From: Rallus limicola
Lineage: Eukaryota; Chordata; Aves; Gruiformes; Rallidae
Reading direction: 5' to 3'
Assembly: GCA_022605955.1 (NCBI GenBank)
Contig: JAKCOZ010000007.1
Location: 16,164,001-16,228,000 of the forward strand
DNA length: 64,000 nucleotides
In this document: positions 12,301 to 24,714 of the stretch, one piece after another
How positions within the stretch are numbered: position 1 is the first letter of the stretch
Layout: every line of letters starts with the position of its first letter
The notes under the pieces: model-generated
Told to the model about the DNA's origin: nothing
What the model saw: the letters and a program-made list of their open reading frames with translations, nothing else
Database searches by the model: none
Translations under genes and position numbers: made by a program

Positions 12301-14802
12301 TACATCCAAAATGACATGTTTTCAGTCTAGGTGGTCTGGTGCATCTCATCTAGTTTTAGGTATCTAGGTGAGGGGCAAAAATGGAGTTACATGCTCTAAA
12401 TTTTTCCAGTTGGATCTAGAAAATGAAGGGGAACTTTAAAAAATGTCCACACCACCTCTGGTTTTCTTGGTCCTTCCCCACTGATTATAAGGGTAGATAA
12501 TTTGGGTTGTCACATAGTAACCAGGTATTCTAATGAGATTAAAGCTGGGCCACAGAAATCATATTTCCCAAGAGATTTCAGTACTGAAGGGTGGAGAAAA
12601 AGGTACCTATTGGAATTCTATAAGGGTGTTTGACTTTCACTGATTTTAATGGGACTATATGAATACTATGATATCTAATGAGGTTCCTCAGGACCTTTGG
12701 AAACTATGTCTGCAAACTTGAGTTTCATTAAAAACAAATAGAATTGAATATGATTAAACCCACATCATATGAGAAAATAAATATTTGATGGTTTAGACAG
12801 TTCAGTAGCTTTCCAAAGTTGAAGATTTGCCCACTCACTTCTTAGGGAAATTGGATCATTAGTTTAATCAGGATGCTTTGGACACACTATAGGCTTTTAT
12901 GAAGAATAAAATTATTGACAAAAATAAACAAATTCATCAATGGCAGACGTGCAGGTGAGCACAGCCTACAAAAGCAGAGATTCAAATGTAGCTAAGAACT
13001 TTCTCAACACCCGATTGCTTGAAGTGGGAAAGACAAATGTAACTCAATTTTTTACCCAGACAGTTAGATTATTTTCTTAATCTATATTCTTTCTTCAGAC
13101 ACAAGATATTGGGACTGGATTTTTGTTTAATAGAGTATGCCTGCTCTTATGTTATTGCTATTTCTAAATGTGCTGTCTCTTTCCTCCTTATATGGAGCTC
13201 CACAATTCCATCTTACTGTGCAAGCAAAGTGATCCTGCCTTTGATCAGAGCTCCGCTGGCATCAAGAGGGTGTAGTGCCAAGGTGTAGAAGCTCCATGTA
13301 AAGTAATTTGCAGGATTCAGCCTGAACTTGCATGTATTTGTCTTTCTTGCAGGCGAAATATGCTATTTATCCTGAAATAACAATATTAGTAATCTTTAAG
13401 TAGGATGTTACAGAATGTGAAGAGCGATATGTCCATGATACACAGAAAATTGTATGCTATTATAGTTATTGATTAACATATTAGAACATGTACATGGCAA
13501 ACATGAACTAAAATGGAGAGTGCATTCTGATATAGTGATTTTTTGCTAGGCATGTTAATGCTTATTATTATGCAAATAAGCAAATAATTGTAGAAATCCT
13601 GTAGTTATTACTTATCATTGTTAGGTAATTACAGCAGGAATAACTAGGACATTTTTATCTGAAAACACTTGAGTATAGTTAGAAGTCACTGGAGTGATAT
13701 ATTTTTAAATTATCATGATTATATTTACTGTAATTCTATTTCCCCCCTCCAATTTTTTAATATCAATATGATATGATTTCCAGTATCTCTTTCAGCAGGA
13801 TATTTCAAGAATACAGATCTATGTCACAACAGTGTTACTATTAAAAAAAACCTCTTAGACATTATAAAATGCTACCCATGGATGCAATAGTGGCACAAGA
13901 ACTTTGCGTTACAAATAGATATGCCAATAAATCCTGATTTGTCTGTGGAAGTGACATACCTGTTGGTAAAATACACAGAAATTAAAGCCTAGGTGCACCA
14001 TGAAGATGAAATTAAGTTCTTCAAGGGGATCTTTGGTAAAGCTTTATTTTATTTATTATAATAGGGGAAAATTAAATAAATTCTAACTTCTACAATGTAT
14101 TAAATAATTTTATTCTGAATATGATAAGCTTAAATTTTGCATACTTGATGAGCCTCTTATTTCTATATTCAGGAATGGTCATTAAATTTTTAATTAGCTT
14201 AGTCCTGAATTAATTTATTCCAGAAGTAACATGTTTCTACCTAAAGCAACCATCTCACCACACCTTAAAAATATTTTTGGTGCACTTACAAAAACAATAA
14301 CTTCATATATTGCTTCCTATGACTGTGATAAAATGTTGATAAATTTAAGTGGTTCGTGTTTACTAAACACAGAATATTAGTTTTTTGGGTTTTTTTTTTT
14401 CAGAGTAGAAGCAAAAAATCTCTGTTGAATGTGCAGTGGAAGCAAGCATTTTTCCAGTCCAGCAGTTTCTGCTGAATTGTAAACAACTGGGTTGTTTCAA
14501 GAGGAGAGTAGCATGGTCCGTAACTCCGACAGCTAGTAGTAGTTTAGTTTACTGCTTCTACCACCTGCCTTCTGGCTTAATATTGGAAGCAAGAAGCATG
14601 CAATTAAGTATGAGGAAATGAAAATAAATGACACTGTTCATTGCACATTACAAAGTGCCTGGCAGAAAGAATGCAGCTTGCCTGGACCCAATGACCCCTG
14701 GGGAAAACATGTCTCGTGCCTGGGAAAATGCCAGTGAATCAGAGACTGACCCTGGTTTTATCTGTTATCAAACACTTTGGTTTCCTTCATAGGGATTTTA
14801 AA

Positions 14803-15074
14803 CTTTTTCTCTTTTCTTTTCTTTTCTTTTCTTTTCTTTTCTTTTCTTTTCTTTTCTTTTCTTTTCTTTTCTTTTCTTTCCTTTCCTTTCCTTTCCTTTC
14901 CTTTCCTTTCCTTTCCTTTCCTTTCCTTTCCTTTCCTTTCCTTTCCTTTCCTTTCCTTTCCTTTCCTTTCCTTTCCTTTCCTTTCCTTTCCTTTCCTTTC
15001 CTTTCCTTTCCTTTCCTTTCCTTTCCTTTCCTTTCCTTTCCTTTCCTTTCCTTTCCTTTCCTTTCCTTTTTTTT
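14803..15074 (+). repeat. Compound pentanucleotide microsatellite (CTTTT)13(CTTTC)38
   Basis: This is a single uninterrupted pyrimidine tract of 272 bases. After a short lead-in, 14811-14875 is 13 perfect CTTTT units and 14876-15065 is 38 perfect CTTTC units. A final CTTTT unit then runs into a short poly-T that ends at 15074. On the minus strand the two motifs are AAAAG and AAAGG. The block boundary is sharp and no unit is interrupted, which suggests recent expansion and likely length variation between individuals. The tract is open in several frames, so the long Phe/Leu/Ser/Pro reading frames across it are artefacts. Such homopurine-homopyrimidine mirror-like DNA is known to form triplex (H-DNA) structures. 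Confidence 0.97.
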
Positions 15075-17106
15075 AACTTATAGTAAGCTTCTGAAAAGTC
15101 AGGGAGATACTAAAAAAAGTGAAACATACTTCATGCGTAGAGGCTACAGGACACCAAAGATCCAGGTGTGTGTTCTCAATAATTTCTTAAGAAAAGTTAT
15201 TTGGATTAGATCCTTAATTGGACCAGTTAGAGCTGACAGTTAAATTCTAAATCTTTTTCTAGAGATGAATAGCTTTTTAAAAGTTTATTTCCATCCAAAT
15301 AGCTATATTGCATTGAATGTAATATTACTGGGTATATAACTCAAACCCTCCCCTCACTCCAGAATCTGAATTCTTAAAGCCTGTTTCATTTTAAAATGCC
15401 TCCTCTGTGAAAGCTTTTTTTTTTTCTATATATGGCTCATACAGTTGTTAGACCATAATAGTAATAATTGGGTTTTAGTCATTAGTCCTAAATTGTCTAA
15501 GCACCTTTACAAAGCTGAGTAAACATTATTCTGATATTACTGAATAAGAAGAAACTGCACCATAGAGAAATCTGGTGGCTTGCTCAGAACCCATAGCACA
15601 TCAAATAGTAGTTGAAAGTGAGATACCCAATTGAGCAAGAAAATAAAGGGTTTAAAATAAATAATTCTATTGTGCTGCAGAAGTTAAATTAATCTTTTTT
15701 AGATCCCAGAGGACCGTCATGTGTGAATTCAGCCACTACTGTCTGATTTAGGTTGCCATGTCTAAATGGTGGGGAAGTTTTCATAATGAAGCAGAAGCAA
15801 TTAGACACTTTTCATGCCTTCATGTTCTGCTACAGAACTGGAACTCAGGAGAGGTTTGCTGAAGTTTGTAAACTTTTCAGTGAGCTAAGTAACCAGAGAA
15901 TATTAGAAAACAGATAATTTCAGATAGAAATTCTGCCAAGGCATTGTGGTTTTTAATGATTTCACCTTGAAGAAAGGAGCATCTTGGTAACTTGATGGGT
16001 ATTGTTTTGAGTACTTTCTTTTCCACATCATAACCCAAAGTAAAACTCAAGGGTGCAAACTCAGAAGGAATTGAAACCTTATAAGGATTCACAGACCATC
16101 CAAACCAAAACCACAAATTTTCACATTTTTGGCTGTATGGAAGTACATGAATTCTCTCTCTCTTTATTACATGCACACTTCGTAGAAGGACTTTTTTTTT
16201 TCTCTTTATATCCACATTTAGGTAAGTTCCCCATGTTCTATGAAAGGTAGTGTTCCATATTGCATTTCCTAATAGGACTTTTTAGATTCTGATAGAAAAA
16301 AAAGAGTATTTGGATGTCAGTCAGTCTCTGCTAGTTAAAAAGCATGTCTTTCCAGAGATGCTTTCTATCCATAGTCCTGCACAACATGAAATATGGTTGA
16401 CAGCTATATTACCACACTGCAGATTGCAAAGCAATTCACATTCACACTTCTAAGTGCCTTTCCTTTCAAGACTTATGGATGTATGCCAAATTACTTGCAT
16501 TGTAGTATATGGCCTTCTATATGTACTTTATAGAATAGGCCTTTGGTTTCCATTAAAATCAATGAAGTAGAGCCCAAAAGAGCCTTTCTGAAGTGTGTAC
16601 TAGATGTCAGGCAAGGTTAATAATAAAATACTTCATGTATAATATGCATCTTCAACATATTTCACTGTTTATCTTTAAGATGGTATTTTCTGTATTTAGG
16701 ATGGAAACTCCAGTGCTATAGTTAACTGTTGTGGAGGGCGAAGTTCAGCTTTCATTTTTTGCCCTCATTAGTGTCTCTGTAAAAAATGAATATATGATTT
16801 CATACCCTATTTGGGCAGTGTTTCCAAATGTAATGGACCAGCAGCCATTTAAGGAGCCTAAAGTCCTGTGTTAACAAAGCCATCATTGTTATCTCAAATG
16901 AAATGAGAAAGACACAAGATACCCTCCGATGCTATTTCATCTAGACAAATTAGTGACTGTGCCATGTCACATTGCCCCATTCGTAGCCACTAAGTCAATA
17001 TATTTCATTACAGCATTTCTTTGCTGTTATGAGACAAGTTAATATGCATTAGCAGCAGGGTGGTAAAATAATATAAATGATTAATTAATAATTATTAAAA
17101 TATTCG

Positions 17107-17126
17107 TATGATTACTGTTAATCATA
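17107..17126. repeat. Short inverted repeat within homeodomain-type motif cluster
   Basis: An 8-base arm (tatgatta, 17107-17114) is followed by a 4-base spacer (ctgt) and its exact reverse complement (taatcata, 17119-17126). It places two ATTA/TAAT cores in opposite orientation. It lies at the end of a dense ATTA/TAAT cluster that begins about 17078. Confidence 0.8.
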
Positions 17127-20100
17127 TTACTATGACAAATGAGGCAAAGTGATAGATTTAAAAAATAAAGACCTATGACAAATATTTTAGTGACAAACCA
17201 AAATATTTTGATAGAAGACAGATTTAAAGGCATATGTGAGTAAACTATGGACTCCAGTGAATGTAGCCAGTCTTATACAAGATTGACTTGAAGGGGGAGA
17301 GGAGTATAAAGGGCATGAGAATGAATGTGTGGTACATCGCATCTTTCTATTTATTTATTTACTTTTTAAATTGAATGATCAAATTTCCCCTAGGCTTGCA
17401 GTACATTGAAGAAAGTGGTGATGCAGCTTTAAAAATACCTGGAAATTTGGAGAACAAAAAAAGAAATTAATGGAAATCACTATCACTAGCTGCTGTCTGT
17501 AAATGCAGATTCCGTAAAGTTTTATCCTTGTCAAAAGAATGTGGTTTAACAGAGTAGGGCAGGTTCAAGGTGGGCTGGTGACTTTTATTTCCATATAAGA
17601 TTAGCCCAGAGTCCCTGTATGTTCTATTCTCCACAGGGTAAATTAATTCCATATAGTGTTTTTCACTTCAGTTGTAGCATATATGAAAACTCCTGGCCTA
17701 TGTCTCAAAGATGTTCTCTAAAATCACGTTCTGTGGTTAGCAAACATCAGTACATCCATTTATCAAAATGACTTGAAAGAAATGATAGGGAACAGGCAGC
17801 TAAATGTACTGCAGCACTTGCATTAGTTAATTCTCCATAAGTAAATTTGAAAATGAAGCAAACTGATGCCCTTTAAAAGATTGTTGGCCTAATTAGTAAG
17901 ACAGAAAGTACACTGGTTAATTTCAAAATACAAAAAAGAAATTTCTCGAGATTAAATATATCTTGTTAGAATTACCATACTGGGACACACTTCCTCTTAC
18001 CTCTGAAATTAACCTGGGAAGGGTACGAGTGGGCTATAGCAAACAGTCCAAGTATGGTATGATCTTTCATTTGATATATCCATGTATGCTGAGGAGTAGC
18101 GTCTGGCAATCCGAACCTCCATGAGTTCATCTAATCTCTTTCAAAATCTTAAGACTCTCAGAGCAAGAAAGTTTGTCCACTGAAGTGGTTAAACGGAAAA
18201 TCTCACCAGTGAGAACTCCTTATGCTTTCTTCACCAAGCTAACAAGTCAGCCATGGTTACGTAAGCCTTTTCTGCAGGGTTTGGCAGCTCTAAACATCCT
18301 AAACTGTGGTGACAAAAATGAGTGAAAGTACCCAATGTGAGGCTGTAAGCAGCATAAAACCAAACAAAAGGCAGAAAAATCCCAACTTGTGAAAAGAGTT
18401 GTAGCTATCCCTTATGTTAAAATAATTCATCATTTTAGAAAACAGTTTAAAGGGGGCAGTAGTTCTTTGTACAGGCTTTTACTTGCAGGCCAACCAGATG
18501 ATGCAGATGAGGAAACTGCGGAAAAATAAGATGCCTGAAGAGGTTTAGAGTTTGCATGAATGAAAGATACATGGTTGAGTCTATAGAAAAATACTTGCAG
18601 CACGCAGTGAACAGAGGAAATAAATTTCATCTCAGTACTACTGATTCTAAGGTTGAATTCTGCCCAGATTGCTGAAGAAACCCTCTAAAACAGAGAAAAC
18701 TATGGCACAACGGTGACTGCCACCTGCAGCAATCCTGTGGTAAAATTTGGGTACCAGGATATTATTTCCCAGTCATTTCTAGCTCACAAGTAGTTCGCTA
18801 TACATGTTCTCCAAGTGAACTGCTCTGGAGACTGCAAGCTAGATCTTCAGCAACTGACAAAAAAAGAAGATACAAAGGTGAGGAAAACATAACAAATTCT
18901 CACTTAAAGTCCTTGGAGCATCATGCAAGGACGTCCTGCCAGAATATGTTAAGACTAGCTCTCTACTTTCTCTACTTTTGTCCTCTGGTATTAGCCCCAA
19001 AAAGCTCAGCAAATCCAGATCAGTGGTATATTAAAATCCAGTGTGTCTCAAAGAAAGTTGAAATCAGCTTATACACTTATCCAACAGAAACATCAGAGAC
19101 GGATGTCTTCATTTTTGGTTTAGCTTGAAAGCAGAAACCAGTCATGGCTGCTGACCATCTGCTGCAAAATAATAGCAAGGTCAGCATTCAGCTCAACATG
19201 GCTGGAGAATTTGAGGATGCTGCGATTTCTCTACAGTGCACACATAACTATGACCTAGTCTGATGTGAAGTACATTTCAGAAACTTCTCTAGCCTTTAAG
19301 GTCCTAGAATTTTGAGGGGAATTAAGTATTTGCTATTGGTAAATGAGTCTACAACAGTCTTGAAATCAGGCCTTGAAAAAATACCGAGAGGTGGTGGTTG
19401 TTTACAGAGAAAAAGAAAACTCTCTTCAGAATACATAAAATATGATGTATTAGCATAATATTGTCATAGAAGATCAAGTGTTATAATTTTTTTTTTATTG
19501 GTATTCCATAAACATACAATAATAGCAGGTTAATATATCAAATGTATACATAAAGTCTTCCTACTGTACATAACTGTTCCATATATTACTGTTATATCTT
19601 CTAAGATTAAGTAAATACAGAATGTAATGTACTCTACATAAATATAGCACTACTGAATCATAATAAAATTTATAAATATCTATTTACCCTGAGAACTGTG
19701 TCAGAATCTCTCAGTGAAAATGTTGGTTAGCTGAAATAGGAAGGCTTTTTTTTTTTCTAAGAAATGTACCAATTTCAACAAAACTTCAGTTTCAAGGAGG
19801 ATTTTCTGGTTAAAACTGAATAAAACTTAGCATATCCAACCAGACAATGGATGTGAACTAAGAGAGCGCAAAGGTCAGTTTGTTCTCCTGTCTGCTTTAC
19901 ATGAGAGTCTTGAACTTGGATTTTCCATTTAGGTGAATGCCCTCCTTGCTATATAGTTTCAGTTTCCCCCACCGAGTGTGTTCCTGTCTGTTTACATGTG
20001 TGAGTAAGTCACCATTTGGAAGATGGAGCCTCAGACTGGCTCTAGCACAGCAACCAGAGAACTCAAGGGAATAAAGGATGTCCATGTTCTCAGAAGACTT

Positions 20101-20460
20101 TTGCATATTTCTGAAATCACCATTAGAAAACAGAGTTCTGACAAATTTGGAAGTAACAAAAGGCCAACAACTCAAAGATATTAATGTATTCTTGAAATGG
20201 TAATATTTCCATAGGTAAACACTGCAGTGGTAATCAACCTCTTTATTTACTGTAAGCAAAGTAACCATGCATGCCAAAATTCACATGGCAGAGAGAAATG
20301 TTAACCTCTATTTCTAGTCTGTGGAGACAGTGGCAACTTCTCGTTATGGCTAAGAAAGGCATGAATTCAGTTCCTCTTACAGACTTCTGGAAAAGCATAC
20401 TCCAATAAGGCAGCTGTGGGCAGGGACAAACTGGGCTGAAGCAGGTCTGCCCCTGCAGAG

Positions 20461-20494
20461 GCCACCTGAGTCTCAGGGCCACCTAAGTGTCAGG
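20461..20494 (+). repeat. 17-bp tandem duplication
   Basis: Two adjacent 17-bp units, gccacctgagtctcagg and gccacctaagtgtcagg, differ at two positions. They sit in a locally GC-richer stretch. This is a minor local duplication with no evident function. Confidence 0.85.
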
Positions 20495-23400
20495 GCTGCT
20501 CCACCAAAGTGATGAGGAAAACTTGGCCCTGCATGTCCTGAAGCCAGCATGAAACAAACAAAAAAAATAAATAAAATAAAATGAAGGCAAACCCTCACTA
20601 CCTTTACTTCTGTGGCCTTATATTTGTTTGCCATAATACCTTCGTACCCTGCATCTCATTTCGCTATCAGGCAATCTCCTGGAACATAATTTTTTGCTTG
20701 CCCCCTTGATATAAGATTTTACTTTACTTAGAATGTTTGACTCTATTTGCAAAGGCAGAATAAAAAAGCATTTTATTTGTGCCATGAAATGAGAGAGTAG
20801 AGCAAGCTCCTGCAGGCAGGCTGCTTTGTTGAGTCAAATTTATACTCTCATTTTGAGTGTGGAGCTTATGCCATTCTTCACTTCACAGGAAAAGATACGC
20901 TTTACGCTAATACATAGTAATCTCTGTACAATCCCTACTCACTTTCTCTGCTTTCAGCCACACCCTGGCGGGAAATTTCTCTGAGAAGTTAACATGGGAA
21001 TTGCCTCTTCACTGCGCTTGCAAATATTTATCAGTTAAATTTTTCGTACTGTTATGACAAAGAGATTTTACTAATAATAGTAATAGATCTTTGATAGCAG
21101 ATAAAACCCAGACACTGAAAACTCCTACATGTGGACCATTTACTTACCTACTGCTGTTAAATTACTGTTATTTTGGAAAAAAAAACCCAACATTTTAAAC
21201 TGGAAAAGTTATGAGCGAAAAAATCAAGACAGTTGTGTTCAAAAATCTAAAAGGTGAATTTTATTTTTTTTCAACAAATATTAACTGTTAGGGGTGAAGT
21301 TTGTTATAGATGGTCTCGTACTATTTTTGTTTTCTGTGATCAGTATAACAGAGTGGTTGTATATAATAGATAATGTTAGCTGTGTCAGTATGGGTGTCTT
21401 GCAAAAGCTAAATAAATAAAAAGTGACTTAGTTTCTATTTACCTTGCAGCAGGTGAACAAATAAGGTGACAGTGAAATAAATTATTTTTTCCTGCCAGCT
21501 AAGCATGTCGTCAATCCTTCTTACTAAAGTAATGAAGCAGGAAAACAATATTTTGTTTGCTTTTCACTGTGGTGGAGGAGGTTTACATCAAAAAGGAAGG
21601 TAACACTTCAAATTTAAGGATAGCTCTGGTACAGTATTATGACCTGCCTGCTAAGTCATGTACTGCTTTCTCTTCTAAAACAATCTTGAGATGGCTCTAG
21701 ACTATCCTGTCACAAATATTGCCTCCTAGAAATTGTTAACGTGTAAAGAACACACATGGGCAACTTATTTGGCTCTCAGAGACACTCTGTTGTGGAAATT
21801 TTATCTGTGTGCTGCACAGGATTTTTTTTTTAAAGGAAGTATATATTCCTTCTCTTGATAATCAGATGCTCATAATTCTTACCTGCTTGTAAAGCAGGAT
21901 TGTAAAGTGCTAGTGCAAAAGAAAAAAAAAAATCCACATTTATTTGCTTCTAATTCATTCTTTTAGTTGGGAGCCCAGGCTTCAGTTTGAATTTCAGGGG
22001 TGCCATTCAGAACCAAGTATTTGTAGAATTAAAAAAAATGTCCTGTTACAATGGCAGCGTGAAAATGGCGATCTGCTGTTTACTTCCCCTGACAGAATTG
22101 CAGGGTGAGTGTTCTCCCTGGGCTGCTTGATATTAGACTATTAAATCCACTTGCACTTCACATCCTGGACTTCTGAAAACTTCTGTAATGCATACATCTG
22201 ACAGCTTTGAGAAGCGGTAGGAGGAAAGTGAAAGACTGTGCAAAACTGAATCCTGGGGCAACTGGGCAAATTGCCAGTAAATTCAATGAAGCTTTTAATT
22301 AAATTCAGCGTGTTTTACATTAAAGCTGAATTTGGCCCACTGTCTGCAGCTATTAAAGTTATATGGCTTTAAAAAATTACATGAAATTTTACCTACTTTC
22401 AAAAATTCAATTTCATGTTGAATCAATTTTAAACCCACTTGAAAAATACTTTAAAATTATCTGTTAAGAAGTCATAATCTGTATGGCTTCTCTCTTTATT
22501 TTCTGTCTGGATTGATCAGTTGAGGCCCATGGTGATGGGTTCCCAGATACTTTTATACAAGCACTTGGCAGTAGCAAAAGAAAATATGTATATATGGCTC
22601 ATTTGTATTCAAGAAAATTATTCTGTTGATGATGGAATTTTTTATGGGTGTGCTAGAATGATACATAGTTAAGATTGTTCTAACCTTCCCCCTTTACATA
22701 TGTAATAAGTTGAAACATGGAACTTGAGAACTCTATGGAGCAATACATCCTTTTATGCCCTGGAGGATGTGGAAAAATGGCATTGTGTTGCTGCCCATCC
22801 TAAGGAGAAATGAATTGAGTAGTTTGGATAAGACAGATCTCATTTTAAGAGAAAAAATAGAACATTTATACAGCAACAATGCTGGTTGCATCTGCATAGA
22901 TTTGATATTTGACTGAATGTTGTCTTGCTTCAGTTTGCAGTAAATTTTATCTTGTCCAGAGGAGGCCTTGTAATGGGACCTACTGCCTGTAAAATCCAGG
23001 ACATTTGCTGTCATTCTTTCAAGATGTGTTCTGCTGTCTTTGTGTAAAATGATGGTACTCCCTTTGGTCCTATATAAGGAGAAGCAGCATGTTTCTTCAG
23101 CTGTGAATTGCAGTATGGAATGAGATATGAGGTTTTGCAAACTCAAGTTGTATCCACAGCTTATAATTCACTTTGGTCAAACATGAGGTGAATGAAAAAC
23201 TCTCTGAGATGTAGCAACCCCCTTTACAGTCAGGACAATGATGTGAACGGAAGTGTTTTGCCATCATGGATGCTTTACAGCTGCAAAGCCTTAGGTCACA
23301 CATTTGAATTCCACACTATCCAGTTCCAAGGTCAGAAGGCAAAATTCTTGACCAAAGGCTGTTTTCTGACCCTTTTGAAATGAGGAAATGTCATCAATGT

Positions 23401-24683
23401 ATTCTCTTGTGGCTCTCTGCCAGTAGCGCTAACTGAAAACCTTGAGATCAGGAGCAGACTGGAGGTCCCTTGGTACAGAACCCAAAGTTAAATGCACTGA
23501 TATTAGACTGTTGCTTTATCCTGTGAAGTCATTCAGGGACACCATTTCTGAGTGCTGACAGGTTAACTTCTATGAAAAGTCTGTCCAGAAGATGAAAAAG
23601 GCTCCCATGAAGAATAGTAGCAGGATCTGGCTCATAACAAGACAGGTACAGAGTTACCCCAAAACACAAGAAGAGTGTGCAGTTACTTAAGGTGGAAGTC
23701 AGCAAAAGGTGTTCACAGGCCTGCTCAGGGGTGTTCAGCTGCTTTGCTTGGAACAGACCTCCCCACTTCCTACCTCACTGGCTTGCTATTGTGGTTAGTC
23801 TTGTGTGAGGCATGAGATGGCTGTATTTCCAGCAGCCATCATAATCTTCAAACCCTAGTGACAGCAGAGGCTACAATCCTTTCTGTATGTCTTTGGTCCC
23901 TTTCCCTGTCATTAGTTTTTCTCTCCACAGTTTGGGCATATGCCATATATTTCCTTTTAAAAATATAATTTTCAGATGTATCCAGTTACTTAAATATCTT
24001 TCCATGAATTTCCATTCTGTGCATTTCAAGCACTCATTATCCTTGTTGGCGTTGCTGCCAGTAAAATGACTCATGTCCTACGTTGGTTATGCCCCATCAA
24101 AGTGCTATTCAGGTTTAAAAATCCGTACTTATTTAAGTAATAACACAGTAACCTCAGAAAGCCTAGAAAGAGACAGGCAAAGACTTTACATTCTTGAGGT
24201 TTGTTTACTGTTACGCTCCTCTGTCACCACAAACAGTATCCCTTAATTATGTATTTGAATTATTGATGTTTCTCGGTAGTACAGAAACCCATCCTCTGGG
24301 TGTCTTTTGTTCAAATTTCTCACTATCATTTTAGTCTACCAGGTCTATATAGAAAAATATGGCATTTACTTTAATTTGCTGTATGCTGTCAGTCACCTTG
24401 TACGAACAAAGGAAATGGTAGCACATCTTTTGGTGACATGAAACACCACTGAAAGAAGAAAAAAAAAAAGTATACAATGACAAGAACAACTGTGAGCCAA
24501 TAGGAATGTAAAACGTCTTCACCTTCTTGTTATCTCACAGCATTCAGATGCTCATAGCAGTTTAGAAAGCATACCGCCCACACCACAGGATCTTGCTCCT
24601 CTTTAATTTTCTCTAATTTGTGTAGTGAATAACCAAATACTCATAATGCAATTAGAAGATAATCAGGCTTGTAATTATGTTAA

Positions 24684-24714
24684 TTGCTGGAGACTTACAT
24701 CAATCCTCCAGCAA
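24684..24714. repeat. Perfect 9-bp inverted repeat (hairpin-capable)
   Basis: The arm ttgctggag (24684-24692) is matched by its exact reverse complement ctccagcaa (24706-24714) across a 13-base loop. It directly abuts TAATTATGTTAAT-type homeodomain motifs at 24672-24684. The hairpin is a fact of the sequence; whether it is transcribed or functional is unknown. Confidence 0.85.

Larger units (their letters stand above)
7771..14802. other. AT-rich DNA with no recognisable gene
   Basis: No gene, RNA gene or transposon could be supported. The stretch contains A14 followed by cccaacaaaac (8263-8287), T18 (9287-9304) and an A/C-rich tract (about 11957-12003). It also contains two motif-rich patches that look like candidate conserved non-coding elements (about 10320-10450 and 13540-13640). 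The remainder is unremarkable. Confidence 0.6.

Noticed and set aside
14777..15076. Phe-rich hydrophobic peptide as a membrane protein
   Set aside because: The apparent hydrophobicity is a product of TTT/CTT codons in the pyrimidine repeat.
14716..15243. 175-codon open frame with Phe/Leu/Ser/Pro repeats
   Set aside because: It is a read-through of the (CTTTT)n(CTTTC)n microsatellite. The repeat contains no stop codon in several frames, and the flanking codons show no protein signature.
19897..20277. 126-codon minus-strand open frame
   Set aside because: No homology recognised, poor start context, and within the chance length range.
22733..23146. 137-codon minus-strand open frame
   Set aside because: No family resemblance, no good splice or promoter context, and a length expected about once by chance in 64 kb of AT-rich DNA over six frames.
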